Program-made: the position numbers and the translations under genes | Shown: in pieces, positions 1-9,432 of the stretch | How the letters are laid out: each line of letters starts with the position of its first letter | Numbering within the stretch: position 1 is the first letter of the stretch | The notes under the pieces: generated by a model | What the model saw: the letters and a program-made list of their open reading frames with translations, nothing else | Database searches by the model: none | Told to the model about the DNA's origin: nothing | DNA from: Comamonadaceae bacterium PBBC1 | GTDB taxonomy: Bacteria; Pseudomonadota; Gammaproteobacteria; Burkholderiales; Burkholderiaceae_C | DNA length: 64,000 nt | Reading direction: 5' to 3' | NCBI GenBank assembly: GCA_002256145.1 | Contig: NKIP01000007.1 | Span: forward strand, 62,001-126,000

Positions 1-1188
1 GTCGGCACTGCACACGTTGGCCGCCAACATGGCTTCTTCAATGAGGCGGTGCGCTTCGTTGCGCACGCGGGGCACGATTTTCTCAATCCGCCCACTGTCG
101 TCGCAAACGATCTGCGTTTCGGTGGTTTCAAAATCCACTGCACCGCGCACCGCTCTTGAAGCCAGCAAGGCTTTGTACACATCCTGCAGGTTCATCAAGT
201 CGGTCACACGCGCTTTGCGTTTAGCCGCTTCCGGTCCACGGGTGTTGGCCAAAATGGCCGCGACTTCGGTGTAGGTAAAACGCGCATGGCTGTGCATCAC
301 TGCCGGATAAAACTGGTAAGCGTGTACATCGCCCTTGGCGTTGACCAGCATGTCGCACACCATGCACAAACGGTCCACATCGGGGTTGAGCGAGCACAGG
401 CCGTTGGACAATTTTTCCGGCAACATGGGGATCACGCGGCGCGGGAAATACACGCTGGTGGCCCTGTCGTAGGCATCGATGTCAATGGCGCTGCCGGTTT
501 GTACATAGTGGCTCACGTCGGCAATCGCCACCAGCAAACGCCAGCCCTTGCCCCGACCCACTTTGGCCGGCTCGCAGTACACGGCGTCGTCAAAGTCGCG
601 GGCGTCTTCACCATCAATGGTCACCAAGGGCACATCGCGCAAATCCACACGGTCCTTGCGGTCCTTGGCCAGCACCTTGTCGGGCAAGCCTTTGGCTTGC
701 TCAAGACAGCCGACAGAAAATTCGTGCGGCACGCTGTACTTGCGCACGGCAATTTCGATCTCCATGCCTGGGTCGTCAATTTCGCCGAGCACTTCTTTCA
801 CGCGGCCCACCGGTTGCCCGAACAAGGCAGGTGGCTCGGTCAACTCGACCACCACCACTTGGCCCGGCTTGGCCGTTCCCGTAGCGCCTTTGGGGATCAT
901 CACATCCTGGCCGTAGCGCTTGTCCTCAGGTGCCACCAGCCACAAGCCACCTTCGTGCAGCAAGCGACCAATCAATGGATGCTCCGGGCGCTCGACGATT
1001 TCAACGATGCGTCCCTCAGGTCTGCCTTTGCGATCTTGACGAACGATGCGCACCTTGATCCGATCGCGGTGCAGCACCGCACGCATCTCATTGGGCGACA
1101 AATAAATATCCGACTCGCCGTCCTCGCGAATCAGAAAGCCGTGACCATCGCGGTGACCTTGCACCTGACCTTCGATTTCGTCCAGCAT
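1..1188 (-). CDS. rnr: Ribonuclease R, N-terminal part (cut by window edge)
   Basis: 3'-5' exoribonuclease of the RNB/RNase II family, which degrades structured RNA. The visible 396 codons begin MLDEIEGQVQGHRDGHGFL, an OB-fold cold-shock-type RNA-binding segment, and reach the RNB catalytic domain near residue 190 with DGEDARDFDDAV, the Asp cluster that binds the catalytic metals. The C-terminal half of RNB and the S1 domain lie outside the window. The start at ATG 1188 lacks a strong ribosome-binding site. The frame stays open upstream, and a TTG near 1219 preceded by AAGGA is an alternative. E. coli RNase R has a longer N-terminal helix-turn-helix region that is absent here because a tRNA gene lies immediately upstream on the other strand. 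Family assignment is secure; the exact start is not. Confidence 0.9.
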   Translation of the reverse strand, partial: MLDEIEGQVQGHRDGHGFLIREDGESDIYLSPNEMRAVLHRDRIKVRIVRQDRKGRPEGRIVEIVERPEHPLIGRLLHEGGLWLVAPEDKRYGQDVMIPKGATGTAKPGQVVVVELTEPPALFGQPVGRVKEVLGEIDDPGMEIEIAVRKYSVPHEFSVGCLEQAKGLPDKVLAKDRKDRVDLRDVPLVTIDGEDARDFDDAVYCEPAKVGRGKGWRLLVAIADVSHYVQTGSAIDIDAYDRATSVYFPRRVIPMLPEKLSNGLCSLNPDVDRLCMVCDMLVNAKGDVHAYQFYPAVMHSHARFTYTEVAAILANTRGPEAAKRKARVTDLMNLQDVYKALLASRAVRGAVDFETTETQIVCDDSGRIEKIVPRVRNEAHRLIEEAMLAANVCSAD

Positions 1189-1214
1189 CCCGCTGGTTGG
1201 AGTTACTTTTTTGA

Positions 1215-1222
1215 TATACAAT
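1215..1222 (+). promoter_or_regulatory. Possible -10 element of the tRNA-Leu promoter
   Basis: TATACAAT lies 17-24 bases before the first base of the tRNA, the right place for a -10 box. No -35 at standard spacing is convincing; a TTGGAG at 1197-1202 is too close. It sits in the gap between the divergent rnr start and the tRNA. Confidence 0.35.
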
Positions 1223-1238
1223 CCTTGGATTCTGAGAC

Positions 1239-1323
<85 letters not shown>

Positions 1324-1356
1324 AACTTATCCCATCAGATAAGGCAAAAAAATGAC

Positions 1357-1388
1357 AAGCCGTTGATTTTTGATCAACGGCTTTTTTG
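1357..1388 (+). terminator. Rho-independent terminator after tRNA-Leu
   Basis: Perfect 11-bp stem (1357-1367 with 1373-1383), 5-base loop and a run of six T on the plus strand. It ends the tRNA transcript. From 1389 to 1569 I see no gene or further structure. Confidence 0.9.
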
Positions 1389-1569
1389 TTGGCCAAAATA
1401 CCTGAGGCTGCTTCCAAAAAGGGACCACAGCAAAGACCTGCAGGCTTAAAGCCTGCACTGGTCCAAGCGCAACCGGCAAGCGCCCTGAGTGCGTCCATTG
1501 CCCAATGCGCCAAAGAAGCCAGAAAAAAACCGTCAGGCACGCACCCACGCGGCCCCTGACACGCCAGCA

Positions 1570-2979
1570 TCAAACGGGCAGCCCCACCAAGTCGTGACCT
1601 TCCACACTCACAATGCGGGCGCGGGTGAACTCACCGACTTTCAGGGTTTTGCTCAATTTTTCTGGCGGTAACAGGCGAACAACGCCATCAATCTCAGGTG
1701 CATCACCAAAGCTGCGCCCCACCCCACCTCGCCGCCCCATGGCCGGCGCACTGTCAACCAGCACCTGCATGGTCGAGCCTACACGCTGGTGCAAACGGGC
1801 GATCGACACCTCTTCGGCCACGGCCATGAAGCGGGCACGCCGTGCTTCGCGCAAGGCCTCAGGCAACATGCCAGGCAAGTCATTGGCCGTTGCACCCTTG
1901 ACCGGGCTGTAGGCAAAACAACCCGCGCGGTCAATTTGTGCTTCTCGCAAAAAGTTGAGCAAATGCTCAAACTCTTCTTCGGTTTCGCCCGGAAAACCAG
2001 CGATGAAGGTGCTGCGAATGACCAACTCTGGACACAACTCCCGCCAGCGTTGAATGCGCTCCAAATTTTTCTCACCGCTGGCAGGCCGTTTCATGCGTTT
2101 GAGCACATCAGGATGGCTGTGTTGAAACGGCACATCCAGATAAGGCAAAACCCAACCCTGTGCCATCAAAGGGATGATGTCATCGACGCTCGGGTAGGGG
2201 TAAACGTAATGCAAACGCACCCAAGCATCGTGCGAACGAGCCATTTCACCCAAGGCTTGCACCAACTCCAACATGCGGGTTTTGACGGGTTTGCCGTCCC
2301 AAAACCCGGTGCGGTATTTCACATCTACCCCATAAGCCGAAGTGTCTTGGCTGATGACCAGCAACTCCTTGACACCACCTTCAAACAAGGCCTTGGCTTC
2401 TTTGAGCACATCACCAATGGGCCGCGACACCAAGTCACCGCGCATGGATGGAATGATGCAAAAGGTGCAGCGGTGGTTGCAGCCTTCGCTGATCTTCAAA
2501 TACGCATAGTGGCGCGGCGTGAGTTTGAGCCCTGCTTCGCCAAAGCCGCCGGGCACCAAATCCAAAAATGGATCGTGAGGCTTGGGCAAGTGGGTGTGCA
2601 CCGCATCCATCACTTCTTGCGTGGCATGGGGACCGGTCACCGCCAACACGCTGGGGTGCATTTCCAGCACCATATTGCCGCCGCCCGCGCCCGTCTTGGC
2701 ACCCAAACAGCCGGTCACAATCACTTTGCCGTTTTCATTCAAGGCTTCAGCAATGGTGTCCAGGCTCTCTTTGATGGCCTCGTCAATGAAGCCACAGGTG
2801 TTGACAATCACCAGGTCAGCGCCTTCAAAGGTTTTGGAAGTTCGGTAACCCTCGGCGCTCAATTGCGTCAGGATCAGCTCGGAATCTGTCAGGGCCTTGG
2901 GGCATCCTAGGCTGACAAAACCCACCTTGGGTGTGGTTGGGTTTGCGGGTACGGTTGCAGTTGGGATCATTTCACTCAT
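1570..2979 (-). CDS. rimO: Ribosomal protein S12 methylthiotransferase RimO
   Basis: Radical-SAM enzyme that adds a methylthio group to the conserved aspartate of ribosomal protein S12. About 469 residues. The N-terminal MTTase domain has its three cluster cysteines in [17 protein letters not shown] and TGCLG. The radical-SAM core near residue 166 has [17 protein letters not shown] with the CxxxCxxC motif, and a TRAM-type domain ends the protein. GFVSLGCPK and IIPSMRG are typical of RimO rather than MiaB. The start chosen is ATG 2979 (MSEMIPTA). The GGAGG lies almost against it, so ATG 2970, ten bases from the same GGAGG, is an alternative. It lies 57 bases downstream of phaR on the same strand and may be cotranscribed. 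Confidence 0.93.
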   Translation of the reverse strand: MSEMIPTATVPANPTTPKVGFVSLGCPKALTDSELILTQLSAEGYRTSKTFEGADLVIVNTCGFIDEAIKESLDTIAEALNENGKVIVTGCLGAKTGAGGGNMVLEMHPSVLAVTGPHATQEVMDAVHTHLPKPHDPFLDLVPGGFGEAGLKLTPRHYAYLKISEGCNHRCTFCIIPSMRGDLVSRPIGDVLKEAKALFEGGVKELLVISQDTSAYGVDVKYRTGFWDGKPVKTRMLELVQALGEMARSHDAWVRLHYVYPYPSVDDIIPLMAQGWVLPYLDVPFQHSHPDVLKRMKRPASGEKNLERIQRWRELCPELVIRSTFIAGFPGETEEEFEHLLNFLREAQIDRAGCFAYSPVKGATANDLPGMLPEALREARRARFMAVAEEVSIARLHQRVGSTMQVLVDSAPAMGRRGGVGRSFGDAPEIDGVVRLLPPEKLSKTLKVGEFTRARIVSVEGHDLVGLPV

Positions 2980-3036
2980 CCCTCCATTGTCCCTGCAAAA
3001 ACGAAACGTTTGTGAAAAAGGGTCTGCGCACAAGCC

Positions 3037-3645
3037 TCAAGTCTTCAAACCCAACACGCCAAGCAGCTGCTCGGTATTTTTCTGGATCTGTTTTTTCATT
3101 TGATCTTGCATCTGAGTCATCACGTTTTGCGACGGGTCGGCCAAACCTGAAAACATGTTTTGCATCAGTGGTGTCTGCCACTGCATGAACTGAGACCAGA
3201 CCTCAGGACTCAAGGCCGGACTCGATTCGCCCAACTTGCTTTGCCAATCCATGAAAGACTGCACATGCGTCTCCAAATAAGACCCCATGTGGCCCTGCAT
3301 GGCGTGACCATAAAAACGGATGATGTTGGACAACACCGCCTCGCTGAACATGGGCACACCCGCAGACTCTTCTTCGAGGATGATTTGCAACAAAATGGTG
3401 CGCGTCAGGTCTTGACCCGTTTTGGCATCCACCACCCGCAAGGGCGATGCGGCCATGACCCATTTTTTAAGCTCAGCCAAAGTCACGTAACTGGAAGTCT
3501 GCGTGTCATACAGGCGCCGGTTGGGATACTTCTTGATGGTCCGAACTGTGCTGGCCAACAGGGCTGACTCGTCGACATGCCCCGCCTTGGCTGCACGGGA
3601 TGACCTCGAGGGTTTGATCGACTGGACGGGTGGCTTGGCCGGCAA
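3037..3645 (-). CDS. phaR: PHA synthesis repressor PhaR (TTG start)
   Basis: DNA- and polyhydroxyalkanoate-binding repressor of phasin and PHA genes. About 202 residues. The N-terminal PHB_acc_N domain reads TVRTIKKYPNRRLYDT and ends with the LAELKKWV helix. The middle PHB_acc domain contains MFSEAVLSNIIRFYGHAMQ, and the C-terminus is a Gln/Met-rich amphipathic region (MTQMQDQMKKQIQK). No ATG is suitable. TTG at 3645-3643 has AGGAG (complement of 3652-3656) six bases upstream and gives a normal family length. The frame is open to 3888, but that extension is low complexity and overlaps the divergent ribE start. It implies that the organism stores PHA. Confidence 0.9.
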   Translation of the reverse strand: MPAKPPVQSIKPSRSSRAAKAGHVDESALLASTVRTIKKYPNRRLYDTQTSSYVTLAELKKWVMAASPLRVVDAKTGQDLTRTILLQIILEEESAGVPMFSEAVLSNIIRFYGHAMQGHMGSYLETHVQSFMDWQSKLGESSPALSPEVWSQFMQWQTPLMQNMFSGLADPSQNVMTQMQDQMKKQIQKNTEQLLGVLGLKT

Positions 3646-3780
3646 AGAAAACTCCTGGTGACAGGCAGCCCATGAAAAATCTGCTGCAATGCACCATTCT
3701 AGGCACACACCCGTGCCCCTGTCGCCTTGGTTAACCCTGAGGTTTTGGAGAAGATGCCCACCACCTGACACGCTTGAAGT

Positions 3781-3800
3781 TGTGCATTTTTTGTTGCACA
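3781..3800. promoter_or_regulatory. Inverted repeat TGTGCA-N8-TGCACA between phaR and ribE
   Basis: Perfect 6-bp arms flank a T-rich spacer, 40-60 bases before the ribE ATG and about 135 bases before the phaR start. PhaR proteins bind TGC-rich dyads and often autoregulate, so this is a candidate operator. The assignment is inference; it could equally belong to ribE. No FMN (RFN) riboswitch is visible in this gap. Confidence 0.3.
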
Positions 3801-3840
3801 GCCCCTGTTCAAACCACTTTACCTGCGAAAATAGAACGCT

Positions 3841-4479
3841 ATGTTCACTGGAATCATCACCGGCGTGGGGCGAATCGTCGCCATTCACGACCTGGGTCGC
3901 TCTTTACACCACGGCAAGCGCCTCACCCTCGAGGCCCCCGCCGGGTACCTTGACGATGTGGGCTTGGGCGACAGCATCGCCCTGAACGGCGCTTGCATGA
4001 CCGTCACCACCTTCAGCCCCGAGAACCGTCAGTTCACCATCGACATCTCGGCCGAATCGCTGGACAAAACCAGCGGCTTGGACCAGCAAGGCAGCGTCAA
4101 CCTCGAAAAAGCACTGCGTGCCAACGACCGTTTGGGCGGACACATCGTGTCGGGCCATGTGGACGGTGTGGGCCAAATCAGCCATTTCGAGCAGATCGGT
4201 GAAAGCTGGGAGCTGCGCATCCTGGCCCCCCACACCTTGGCCAAATACCTCGCCTACAAAGGCTCGATCACCGTCAACGGCGTGAGCCTGACGGTGAACA
4301 AGGTGGCCGATCTGGCCGATGGCTGCGAGATCAGCATCAACCTGATCCCCCACACCGTGGACAACACCGCCCTCGGCAGCCTGAAAGCAGGAAGCCGGGT
4401 CAACCTCGAAATCGACACCGTGGCCCGCTACGTGGAGCGCATGCTCAGCGCCGGCCTGATCCAGAAAGACCCCGCATGA
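3841..4479 (+). CDS. ribE: Riboflavin synthase alpha chain
   Basis: Converts two 6,7-dimethyl-8-ribityllumazine molecules to riboflavin plus the pyrimidinedione. 212 residues, the usual length. It has the hallmark N-terminus [12 protein letters not shown] and two similar lumazine-binding barrels; the second begins at [13 protein letters not shown] and carries [12 protein letters not shown]. It is the first gene of the plus-strand rib-nus-tol operon, and its TGA overlaps the next gene's ATG (ATGA at 4476). Confidence 0.96.
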   Translation: MFTGIITGVGRIVAIHDLGRSLHHGKRLTLEAPAGYLDDVGLGDSIALNGACMTVTTFSPENRQFTIDISAESLDKTSGLDQQGSVNLEKALRANDRLGGHIVSGHVDGVGQISHFEQIGESWELRILAPHTLAKYLAYKGSITVNGVSLTVNKVADLADGCEISINLIPHTVDNTALGSLKAGSRVNLEIDTVARYVERMLSAGLIQKDPA

Positions 4480-5603
4480 ACGCCCCAGCGCAACTGACAC
4501 CCGTGGCGATCTCGCCCGTCGAAGAGATCGTGGCCGAGATGAAAGCCGGTCGCATCGTCATCCTGGTCGATGAAGAAGACCGCGAAAACGAAGGCGATCT
4601 GGTCCTGGCGTCTGACCACGTCACGCCCGAAGCCATCAACTTCATGGCCCGCTTTGGCAGGGGCCTGATTTGCCTCACGCTCACCCGCGAGCGCTGCGAA
4701 TTTCTCAAGCTCCCGCCCATGGCCGCACGCAACGGCACCTTCTACAGCACGGCTTTTACCGTGTCGATTGAAGCCGCTGAAGGCGTGACCACCGGTATCT
4801 CGGCTGCTGACCGCGCCAAGACGGTGCAAGTGGCCGTGGCCAAAGCCAGCCAGCCCACCGACTTGGTGCAACCCGGCCACATCTTCCCGCTGCAAGCGGT
4901 GGACGGCGGCGTGCTGATGCGTGCCGGCCACACCGAAGCCGGTTGCGACCTGGCCGCCATGGCCGGCTGCAGCCCCTCGTCGGTGATTTGCGAGATCATG
5001 AATGACGACGGCACCATGGCCCGCCTGCCCGATCTGCAGCTTTTTGCGGCCGAGCACGGCCTGAAGATCGGCACCATCGCCGACTTGATCGAGCACCGTA
5101 GCCGTAACGAATCGCTGGTGGAACGCATTGGCAGCCGCCCACTGCAAACTGCGCATGGCGAGTTCACCGCCCATGCCTTCCGTGACCAAACCAACCAAAG
5201 CGTGCACCTGGCCTTGGTCAAGGGCGAATGGACGGCAGAGACCGAGGTGGCGGTCCGCGTGCACGAACCCCTGTCGGTGCTCGACGCCTTGGAAGTCAAC
5301 CGCGCCATGCATTCTTGGGGTCTGGACGCCAGCCTGAGCTACATCAATGCCCAAGGTTGTGGCGTCGCAGTGCTGCTCAACTGCGGCGAGTCGGCAGACC
5401 AATTGCTGGCCCAATTTGAAGGCCGTGCCCGCTCCGCCCAAGCGCCCGAGCGCGGCAAGATGGACCTGCGCACCTACGGCGTGGGCGCACAAATTCTGCG
5501 CGAATGCGGCGTGCACAAAATGCGCCTCATGGGCAACCCGCGCCGCATGCCCAGCATGACCGGCTACGGCCTCGAAATCACCGCTTACATCCCCAAGGAA
5601 TAA
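4476..5603 (+). CDS. ribB: 3,4-dihydroxy-2-butanone 4-phosphate synthase with degenerate GTP cyclohydrolase II-like domain
   Basis: 375 residues. Residues about 10-205 are an intact RibB domain that makes 3,4-dihydroxy-2-butanone 4-phosphate from ribulose 5-phosphate: [13 protein letters not shown] metal/substrate acidic loop, and [12 protein letters not shown]. The C-terminal part keeps the RibA fold ([25 protein letters not shown]) but lacks the Cys-x(n)-Cys-x-Cys zinc ligands and SxRCDCG core needed for GTP cyclohydrolase II; the equivalent place reads [20 protein letters not shown]. It therefore resembles the RibBX type described in other Proteobacteria rather than a bifunctional RibBA. 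A separate ribA would be needed elsewhere. Overlaps ribE by 4 bases. Confidence 0.9.
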   Translation: MNAPAQLTPVAISPVEEIVAEMKAGRIVILVDEEDRENEGDLVLASDHVTPEAINFMARFGRGLICLTLTRERCEFLKLPPMAARNGTFYSTAFTVSIEAAEGVTTGISAADRAKTVQVAVAKASQPTDLVQPGHIFPLQAVDGGVLMRAGHTEAGCDLAAMAGCSPSSVICEIMNDDGTMARLPDLQLFAAEHGLKIGTIADLIEHRSRNESLVERIGSRPLQTAHGEFTAHAFRDQTNQSVHLALVKGEWTAETEVAVRVHEPLSVLDALEVNRAMHSWGLDASLSYINAQGCGVAVLLNCGESADQLLAQFEGRARSAQAPERGKMDLRTYGVGAQILRECGVHKMRLMGNPRRMPSMTGYGLEITAYIPKE

Positions 5604-5605
5604 CC

Positions 5606-6112
5606 ATGCTCGAAGCCAACAAAGGCCAGGCCGAAGAACTCGACGGCCAATTTCTGCACATCGGCATCGTGCAAGCCCGCTTCAACGAAGACATCACCAA
5701 TGCCTTGGCCAAAGCCTGCATCGAAGAACTCGAAGCCTTGGGCGTGACCAGCATCGACCACGTCATGGTGCCCGGCGCTCTGGAAGTGCCCGTGGCCCTG
5801 CAGGCCATGGCGGAACGGGCCGAATACGACGCGCTGATTGCGCTGGGCTGCATCATCCGTGGCGAGACCTACCACTTTGAGCTGGTGGCCAACGAATCCG
5901 GTGCGGGCGTGAGCCGCGTGGCACTCGACTACAACCTGCCGATTGCCAACGCGATCTTGACCACCGAAAACCTGGAACAAGCCATCGTGCGCCAAACCGA
6001 AAAAGGCCGCGACGCGGCCCGCGTGGCGGTCGAGATGGCCTGCATCATGGACGACCTGGCCGCCGACATGGCCGAGCTGGCCGATGATTTTGACGACGAA
6101 GAGCAAGCTTGA
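5606..6112 (+). CDS. ribH: 6,7-dimethyl-8-ribityllumazine synthase
   Basis: Condenses the butanone phosphate with the ribitylamino-pyrimidine to lumazine, the substrate of RibE. About 168 residues. It has the [20 protein letters not shown] start, the [15 protein letters not shown] substrate loop and the [14 protein letters not shown] motif with the catalytic His. The C-terminus is Asp/Glu-rich. ATG 5606 follows AAGGA by six bases, just after the preceding stop. The last base of its TGA is the first base of the nusB ATG. Confidence 0.96.
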   Translation: MLEANKGQAEELDGQFLHIGIVQARFNEDITNALAKACIEELEALGVTSIDHVMVPGALEVPVALQAMAERAEYDALIALGCIIRGETYHFELVANESGAGVSRVALDYNLPIANAILTTENLEQAIVRQTEKGRDAARVAVEMACIMDDLAADMAELADDFDDEEQA

Positions 6113-6639
6113 TGACCGAAGCCACCCCCACACCGGGCACCACAGACGCAGACCAAAAGCCGGCTCCAGCAGCTGGCACTCGCAAATCCTCGGCCAAGCC
6201 CGCCCGCAGCCGCTCACGCGAATTCGCTCTGCAGGCGCTTTACCAGCACCTGGTGGGTCGCAACGAAGCGGCCGACATCGATGTCTTCACACGCGACCTC
6301 TCGGGCTTTCACAAAGCCGACTCGGCCCATTACGACGCCCTGCTCTATGGTTGTGTGGAACAAGCCCAAGCCCTGGACGCCCTGATCGCGCCCAAGCTGG
6401 ACCGCAGCTTTGCCGAAATCTCGCCCGTTGAGCGGGCCATCATGTGGATTGGCGTGTACGAAATGCAGCACTGCCTGGACGTGCCCTGGCGCGTGGTGCT
6501 CAACGAATGCATCGAGCTGGCCAAGGACTTTGGCGGCACCGACGGGCACAAATACGTGAACGCCGTGCTGAACGGCTTGGCTCCTGAACTGCGCAGCGCC
6601 GAAGTGCAAGCCGACCGCCAGTCCGGCCGCGCCAAATAA
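6112..6639 (+). CDS. nusB: Transcription antitermination protein NusB
   Basis: RNA-binding factor that works with NusE (S10) at boxA of rRNA operons. About 175 residues. A low-complexity basic N-terminal tail of about 33 residues precedes the NusB fold, which starts at [18 protein letters not shown]. Later segments [19 protein letters not shown] and [32 protein letters not shown] match the family. A TTG at 6109 is in frame, but ATG 6112, overlapping the ribH stop as TGATG, is the better start. The link to lumazine synthase is conserved in many bacteria. Confidence 0.95.
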   Translation: MTEATPTPGTTDADQKPAPAAGTRKSSAKPARSRSREFALQALYQHLVGRNEAADIDVFTRDLSGFHKADSAHYDALLYGCVEQAQALDALIAPKLDRSFAEISPVERAIMWIGVYEMQHCLDVPWRVVLNECIELAKDFGGTDGHKYVNAVLNGLAPELRSAEVQADRQSGRAK

Positions 6640-6663
6640 CCCCGCCACCAGAGTCCAGACACC

Positions 6664-7851
6664 ATGCGCATCTCCGAGCGAGCCGAGCGGATCGAGCCCT
6701 TTTGGGTCATGGAAGTGGCCAAGGCCGCCTCACAAAAAGCCCGCGAGGTCGCGCACACCGACCGGCCCGTGGTGTTTCTGAACATCGGCGAGCCCGACTT
6801 CACCGCCCCGCCCCGCGTGCAAGCCGCTGCGCAGGCGGTGGTTGCATCTGGCCAAACCCAATACACCCCTGCCTTGGGCCTGGACGCCCTGCGCCAAGCC
6901 ATCAGCGGCTGGTACGCGCAGCGCTTTGGCGTGCAAGTGCCCGCCAGCCGCATCGTGGTCACTGCGGGCGCATCGGCGGCTTTGCAACTGGCCTGCCTGG
7001 CCCTGATTGACCGGGGCGATGAAATCCTCATGCCCGACCCGAGCTATCCCTGTAACCGCCACTTTGTGAGCGCAGCCGAGGGCACCGCAGTCTTGCTGCC
7101 CACCACGGCCGAAGAACGCTTTCAATTGAGCGCCGCCAAAGTGGCCGCCGCTTGGGGCCCCAACACCCGTGGCGTTTTACTGGCCTCGCCCTCCAACCCC
7201 ACCGGTACGTCGATTGACCCGGCCGAGCTGGCCCGCATCATGGATGTGGTGCGCAGCCACGGCGGCATCACCCTGATCGACGAGATTTACCTCGGCCTGA
7301 GCCACGACGACCAGTTCGGCCACAGCGCCCTGGCCCTGGGCGACGACGTGATCAGCATCAACAGCTTCAGCAAATACTTCAACATGACCGGCTGGCGTTT
7401 GGGCTGGCTGGTGGTGCCCGAGCAGCTCACGCCCGTGCTGGAGCGCCTGGCGCAAAACCTGTTCATTTGCGCCAGCACCGTGGCGCAACAAGCGGCCCTG
7501 GCTTGTTTTGAGCCCGAGAGCCTGGCCGAATACGAACGCCGCCGCGCCGAATTCAAAGCCCGTCGCGACTACTTCATTCCGGCCCTCAACGAGTTGGGCC
7601 TGACCGTGCCCGTCGCCCCCGATGGCGCGTTTTACGCCTGGGCCGACTGCAGCGCCGCCTGCCAAAAGCTGGGCCTCAAAGACAGCTGGGACTTTGCCTT
7701 TGCCGCGCTGGAACACGCCCATGTGGCCATCACGCCCGGGCGCGACTTCGGCACCGACCAAACCGCCCGCTTTGTGCGCTTTTCCACCGCCAACTCGATG
7801 GCCGAATTGCAGACCGCCATCGCCCGGCTCAAAGCCTGGTTGCAGCCATGA
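6664..7851 (+). CDS. Class I/II PLP-dependent aminotransferase
   Basis: 395 residues, fold type I aminotransferase. The N-terminal arm RISERAERIEPFWVMEVAKAA is followed by NIGEPDFTAPP, the cofactor-contacting SNPTGT, DEIYLGLS, and the PLP-lysine motif SFSKYFNMTGWRLGW. The C-terminal Arg for carboxylate binding is in RFVRFSTA. It resembles the aspartate/alanine/aromatic aminotransferase group, but the substrate cannot be told from sequence alone. It sits between nusB (24 bases downstream) and ybgC (4-base overlap), so it is cotranscribed with both. Confidence 0.9.
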   Translation: MRISERAERIEPFWVMEVAKAASQKAREVAHTDRPVVFLNIGEPDFTAPPRVQAAAQAVVASGQTQYTPALGLDALRQAISGWYAQRFGVQVPASRIVVTAGASAALQLACLALIDRGDEILMPDPSYPCNRHFVSAAEGTAVLLPTTAEERFQLSAAKVAAAWGPNTRGVLLASPSNPTGTSIDPAELARIMDVVRSHGGITLIDEIYLGLSHDDQFGHSALALGDDVISINSFSKYFNMTGWRLGWLVVPEQLTPVLERLAQNLFICASTVAQQAALACFEPESLAEYERRRAEFKARRDYFIPALNELGLTVPVAPDGAFYAWADCSAACQKLGLKDSWDFAFAALEHAHVAITPGRDFGTDQTARFVRFSTANSMAELQTAIARLKAWLQP

Positions 7852-8288
7852 ACAGCACCTGCGATAAGCCCAGCGTTTTTGAACACCCCATCCGCATCTA
7901 TTGGGAAGACACCGACGCGGGCGGCATCGTGTTTTATGCCAACTACCTGAAGTTTTTTGAGCGAGCCCGCACCGAATGGCTGCGCGCGCTGGGCTTTGGC
8001 CAGCAGCTGCTGCGTGACCAATCGGGCGGCATGTTTGTGGTGAGTGAAACCGCCGTCAAATACCACTCGCCCGCTCGCCTGGACGACACCCTGGTCGTGA
8101 CCGCCGAGCTGCAAACGGGCGGCAAAGCCAGCCTGACCATTGCCCAGCGTGCCTATCTGCGCACCGCAGATCCAAGCCCAAGCAACAAGCAACTCCTGGC
8201 CGAAGGCACGATTCGCCTGGGCTGGGTCGACAGCCACACCTTGAAACCTGGCCGCATCCCGGCCCCTGTTCTGGAAGCCCTGAAATGA
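7848..8288 (+). CDS. ybgC: Tol-Pal-associated acyl-CoA thioesterase YbgC
   Basis: 146-residue hotdog-fold thioesterase of the 4-hydroxybenzoyl-CoA thioesterase/YbgC group. The active-site segment YWEDTDAGGIVFYANYLKFFERARTEWLR contains the catalytic Asp. The family is usually encoded next to tolQ and interacts with phospholipid or acyl-CoA metabolism at the inner membrane. Overlaps both neighbours by ATGA. Confidence 0.94.
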   Translation: MNSTCDKPSVFEHPIRIYWEDTDAGGIVFYANYLKFFERARTEWLRALGFGQQLLRDQSGGMFVVSETAVKYHSPARLDDTLVVTAELQTGGKASLTIAQRAYLRTADPSPSNKQLLAEGTIRLGWVDSHTLKPGRIPAPVLEALK

Positions 8289-8989
8289 ACCAAGACATGT
8301 CCATCGTCTCGCTGCTGCTGAATGCGAGTTTTGTTGTGCAGTTGGTGGTGCTCATTTTGCTCGGCATCTCGGTGGCCAGCTGGGCCGCCATCGTGCGCAA
8401 GTTATCCGCCATCAAGCGCATCAAAAACCTGAACGAAGAATTCGAACGCATTTTTTGGTCGGGCACCAGCCTCAATGAACTGTTCAATGCGGCCAGCCAA
8501 AACGCCAAAGTGTCCGGCCCCATGGAACGCATCTTTGCCAGTGGCATGCGCGAATACCAAAAACTGCGCGAACGCCGAATCAGCGATACCGGCACCTTGC
8601 TCGATGGTGCACGTCGCGCCATGCGCGCGAGTTTCCAGCGCGAAATGGACGTGGCCGAATCTCAACTGGCCTTTTTGGCTTCGGTCGGTTCGATCTCGCC
8701 TTATGTCGGTCTGTTTGGCACGGTGTGGGGCATCATGCACGCCTTCACCGGCTTGGCCAGCTTGCAACAGGTGACCTTGGCCACCGTGGCCCCCGGCATT
8801 GCCGAGGCTTTGGTGGCCACCGCCATTGGTTTGTTTGCCGCCATCCCGGCGGTGCTGGCCTACAACCGCTTTTCACACGATGTCGACCGCATCGCCATCA
8901 AGCTCGAAACCTTCATCGAAGAGTTCTCCAACATCCTGCAACGCAGCCTGGGTGGGGCAGGCACAGGCCAGTCAGCCTCTGGCCACTGA
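8285..8989 (+). CDS. tolQ: Tol-Pal system protein TolQ
   Basis: Inner-membrane proton-channel subunit of the Tol-Pal envelope machine (ExbB/MotA family). 234 residues. TM1 lies near residues 15-40 (VQLVVLILLGISVASWAAIV), TM2 near 138-160 (FLASVGSISPYVGLFGTVWGIM) and TM3 near 170-195 (VAPGIAEALVATAIGLFAAIPAV). These include the conserved channel-lining Thr/Ala positions. The C-terminal tail is cytoplasmic. It works with TolR and TolA encoded next. Confidence 0.96.
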   Translation: MNQDMSIVSLLLNASFVVQLVVLILLGISVASWAAIVRKLSAIKRIKNLNEEFERIFWSGTSLNELFNAASQNAKVSGPMERIFASGMREYQKLRERRISDTGTLLDGARRAMRASFQREMDVAESQLAFLASVGSISPYVGLFGTVWGIMHAFTGLASLQQVTLATVAPGIAEALVATAIGLFAAIPAVLAYNRFSHDVDRIAIKLETFIEEFSNILQRSLGGAGTGQSASGH

Positions 8990-9001
8990 AGGGGACCGCG
9001 C

Positions 9002-9421
9002 ATGCCTGCCACGTCATCCCGAGGTCGCGGTCGCCGCACCATCGCTGAAATCAACATGGTGCCTTTCATCGATGTGATGTTGGTGCTGCTGATCATCTTC
9101 ATGGTGACCGCACCCATGATCACGCCCAGCGTGGTGGACCTGCCCAGTGTGGGCAAAGCCGCCAAGCAACCGGACAAAGTCATTCAAATCGTCATTCAAA
9201 AAGACGAACAGCTGAGCTTGTCAAACGAGGGCAAGACCGACACGGCCACTTTGAGCAACGTGGCCAGCAAGGTCAAGCAGCGCGTGGGGGAACACAACAA
9301 CACAGCCGTTGTCATCAGCGCAGACCGAAACGTGAAATACGAAACCGTGGTCAAAGTGATGGACAGCTTGCAACGCGCTGGCATTGCCCGCGTTGGGCTG
9401 TCGGTCCAACTGGTGCCCTGA
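9002..9421 (+). CDS. tolR: Tol-Pal system protein TolR
   Basis: 139 residues, ExbD/TolR family. A basic N-terminus is followed by EINMVPFIDVMLVLLIIFMV, a single transmembrane helix with the Asp (FIDVML) that carries protons through the TolQ-TolR channel. A periplasmic domain ends with GIARVGLSVQLVP. It starts 12 bases after tolQ. Confidence 0.96.
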   Translation: MPATSSRGRGRRTIAEINMVPFIDVMLVLLIIFMVTAPMITPSVVDLPSVGKAAKQPDKVIQIVIQKDEQLSLSNEGKTDTATLSNVASKVKQRVGEHNNTAVVISADRNVKYETVVKVMDSLQRAGIARVGLSVQLVP

Positions 9422-9432
9422 GAGATTTGCCA

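Noticed and set aside
3646..3840. FMN riboswitch (RFN element) before ribE
   Set aside because: The conserved RFN core segments are not present; only a short inverted repeat is seen.
3646..3888. Longer phaR starting at ATG 3888
   Set aside because: The extension is low complexity, makes the protein far longer than the family and overlaps the divergent ribE start; the TTG at 3645 has a strong ribosome-binding site.
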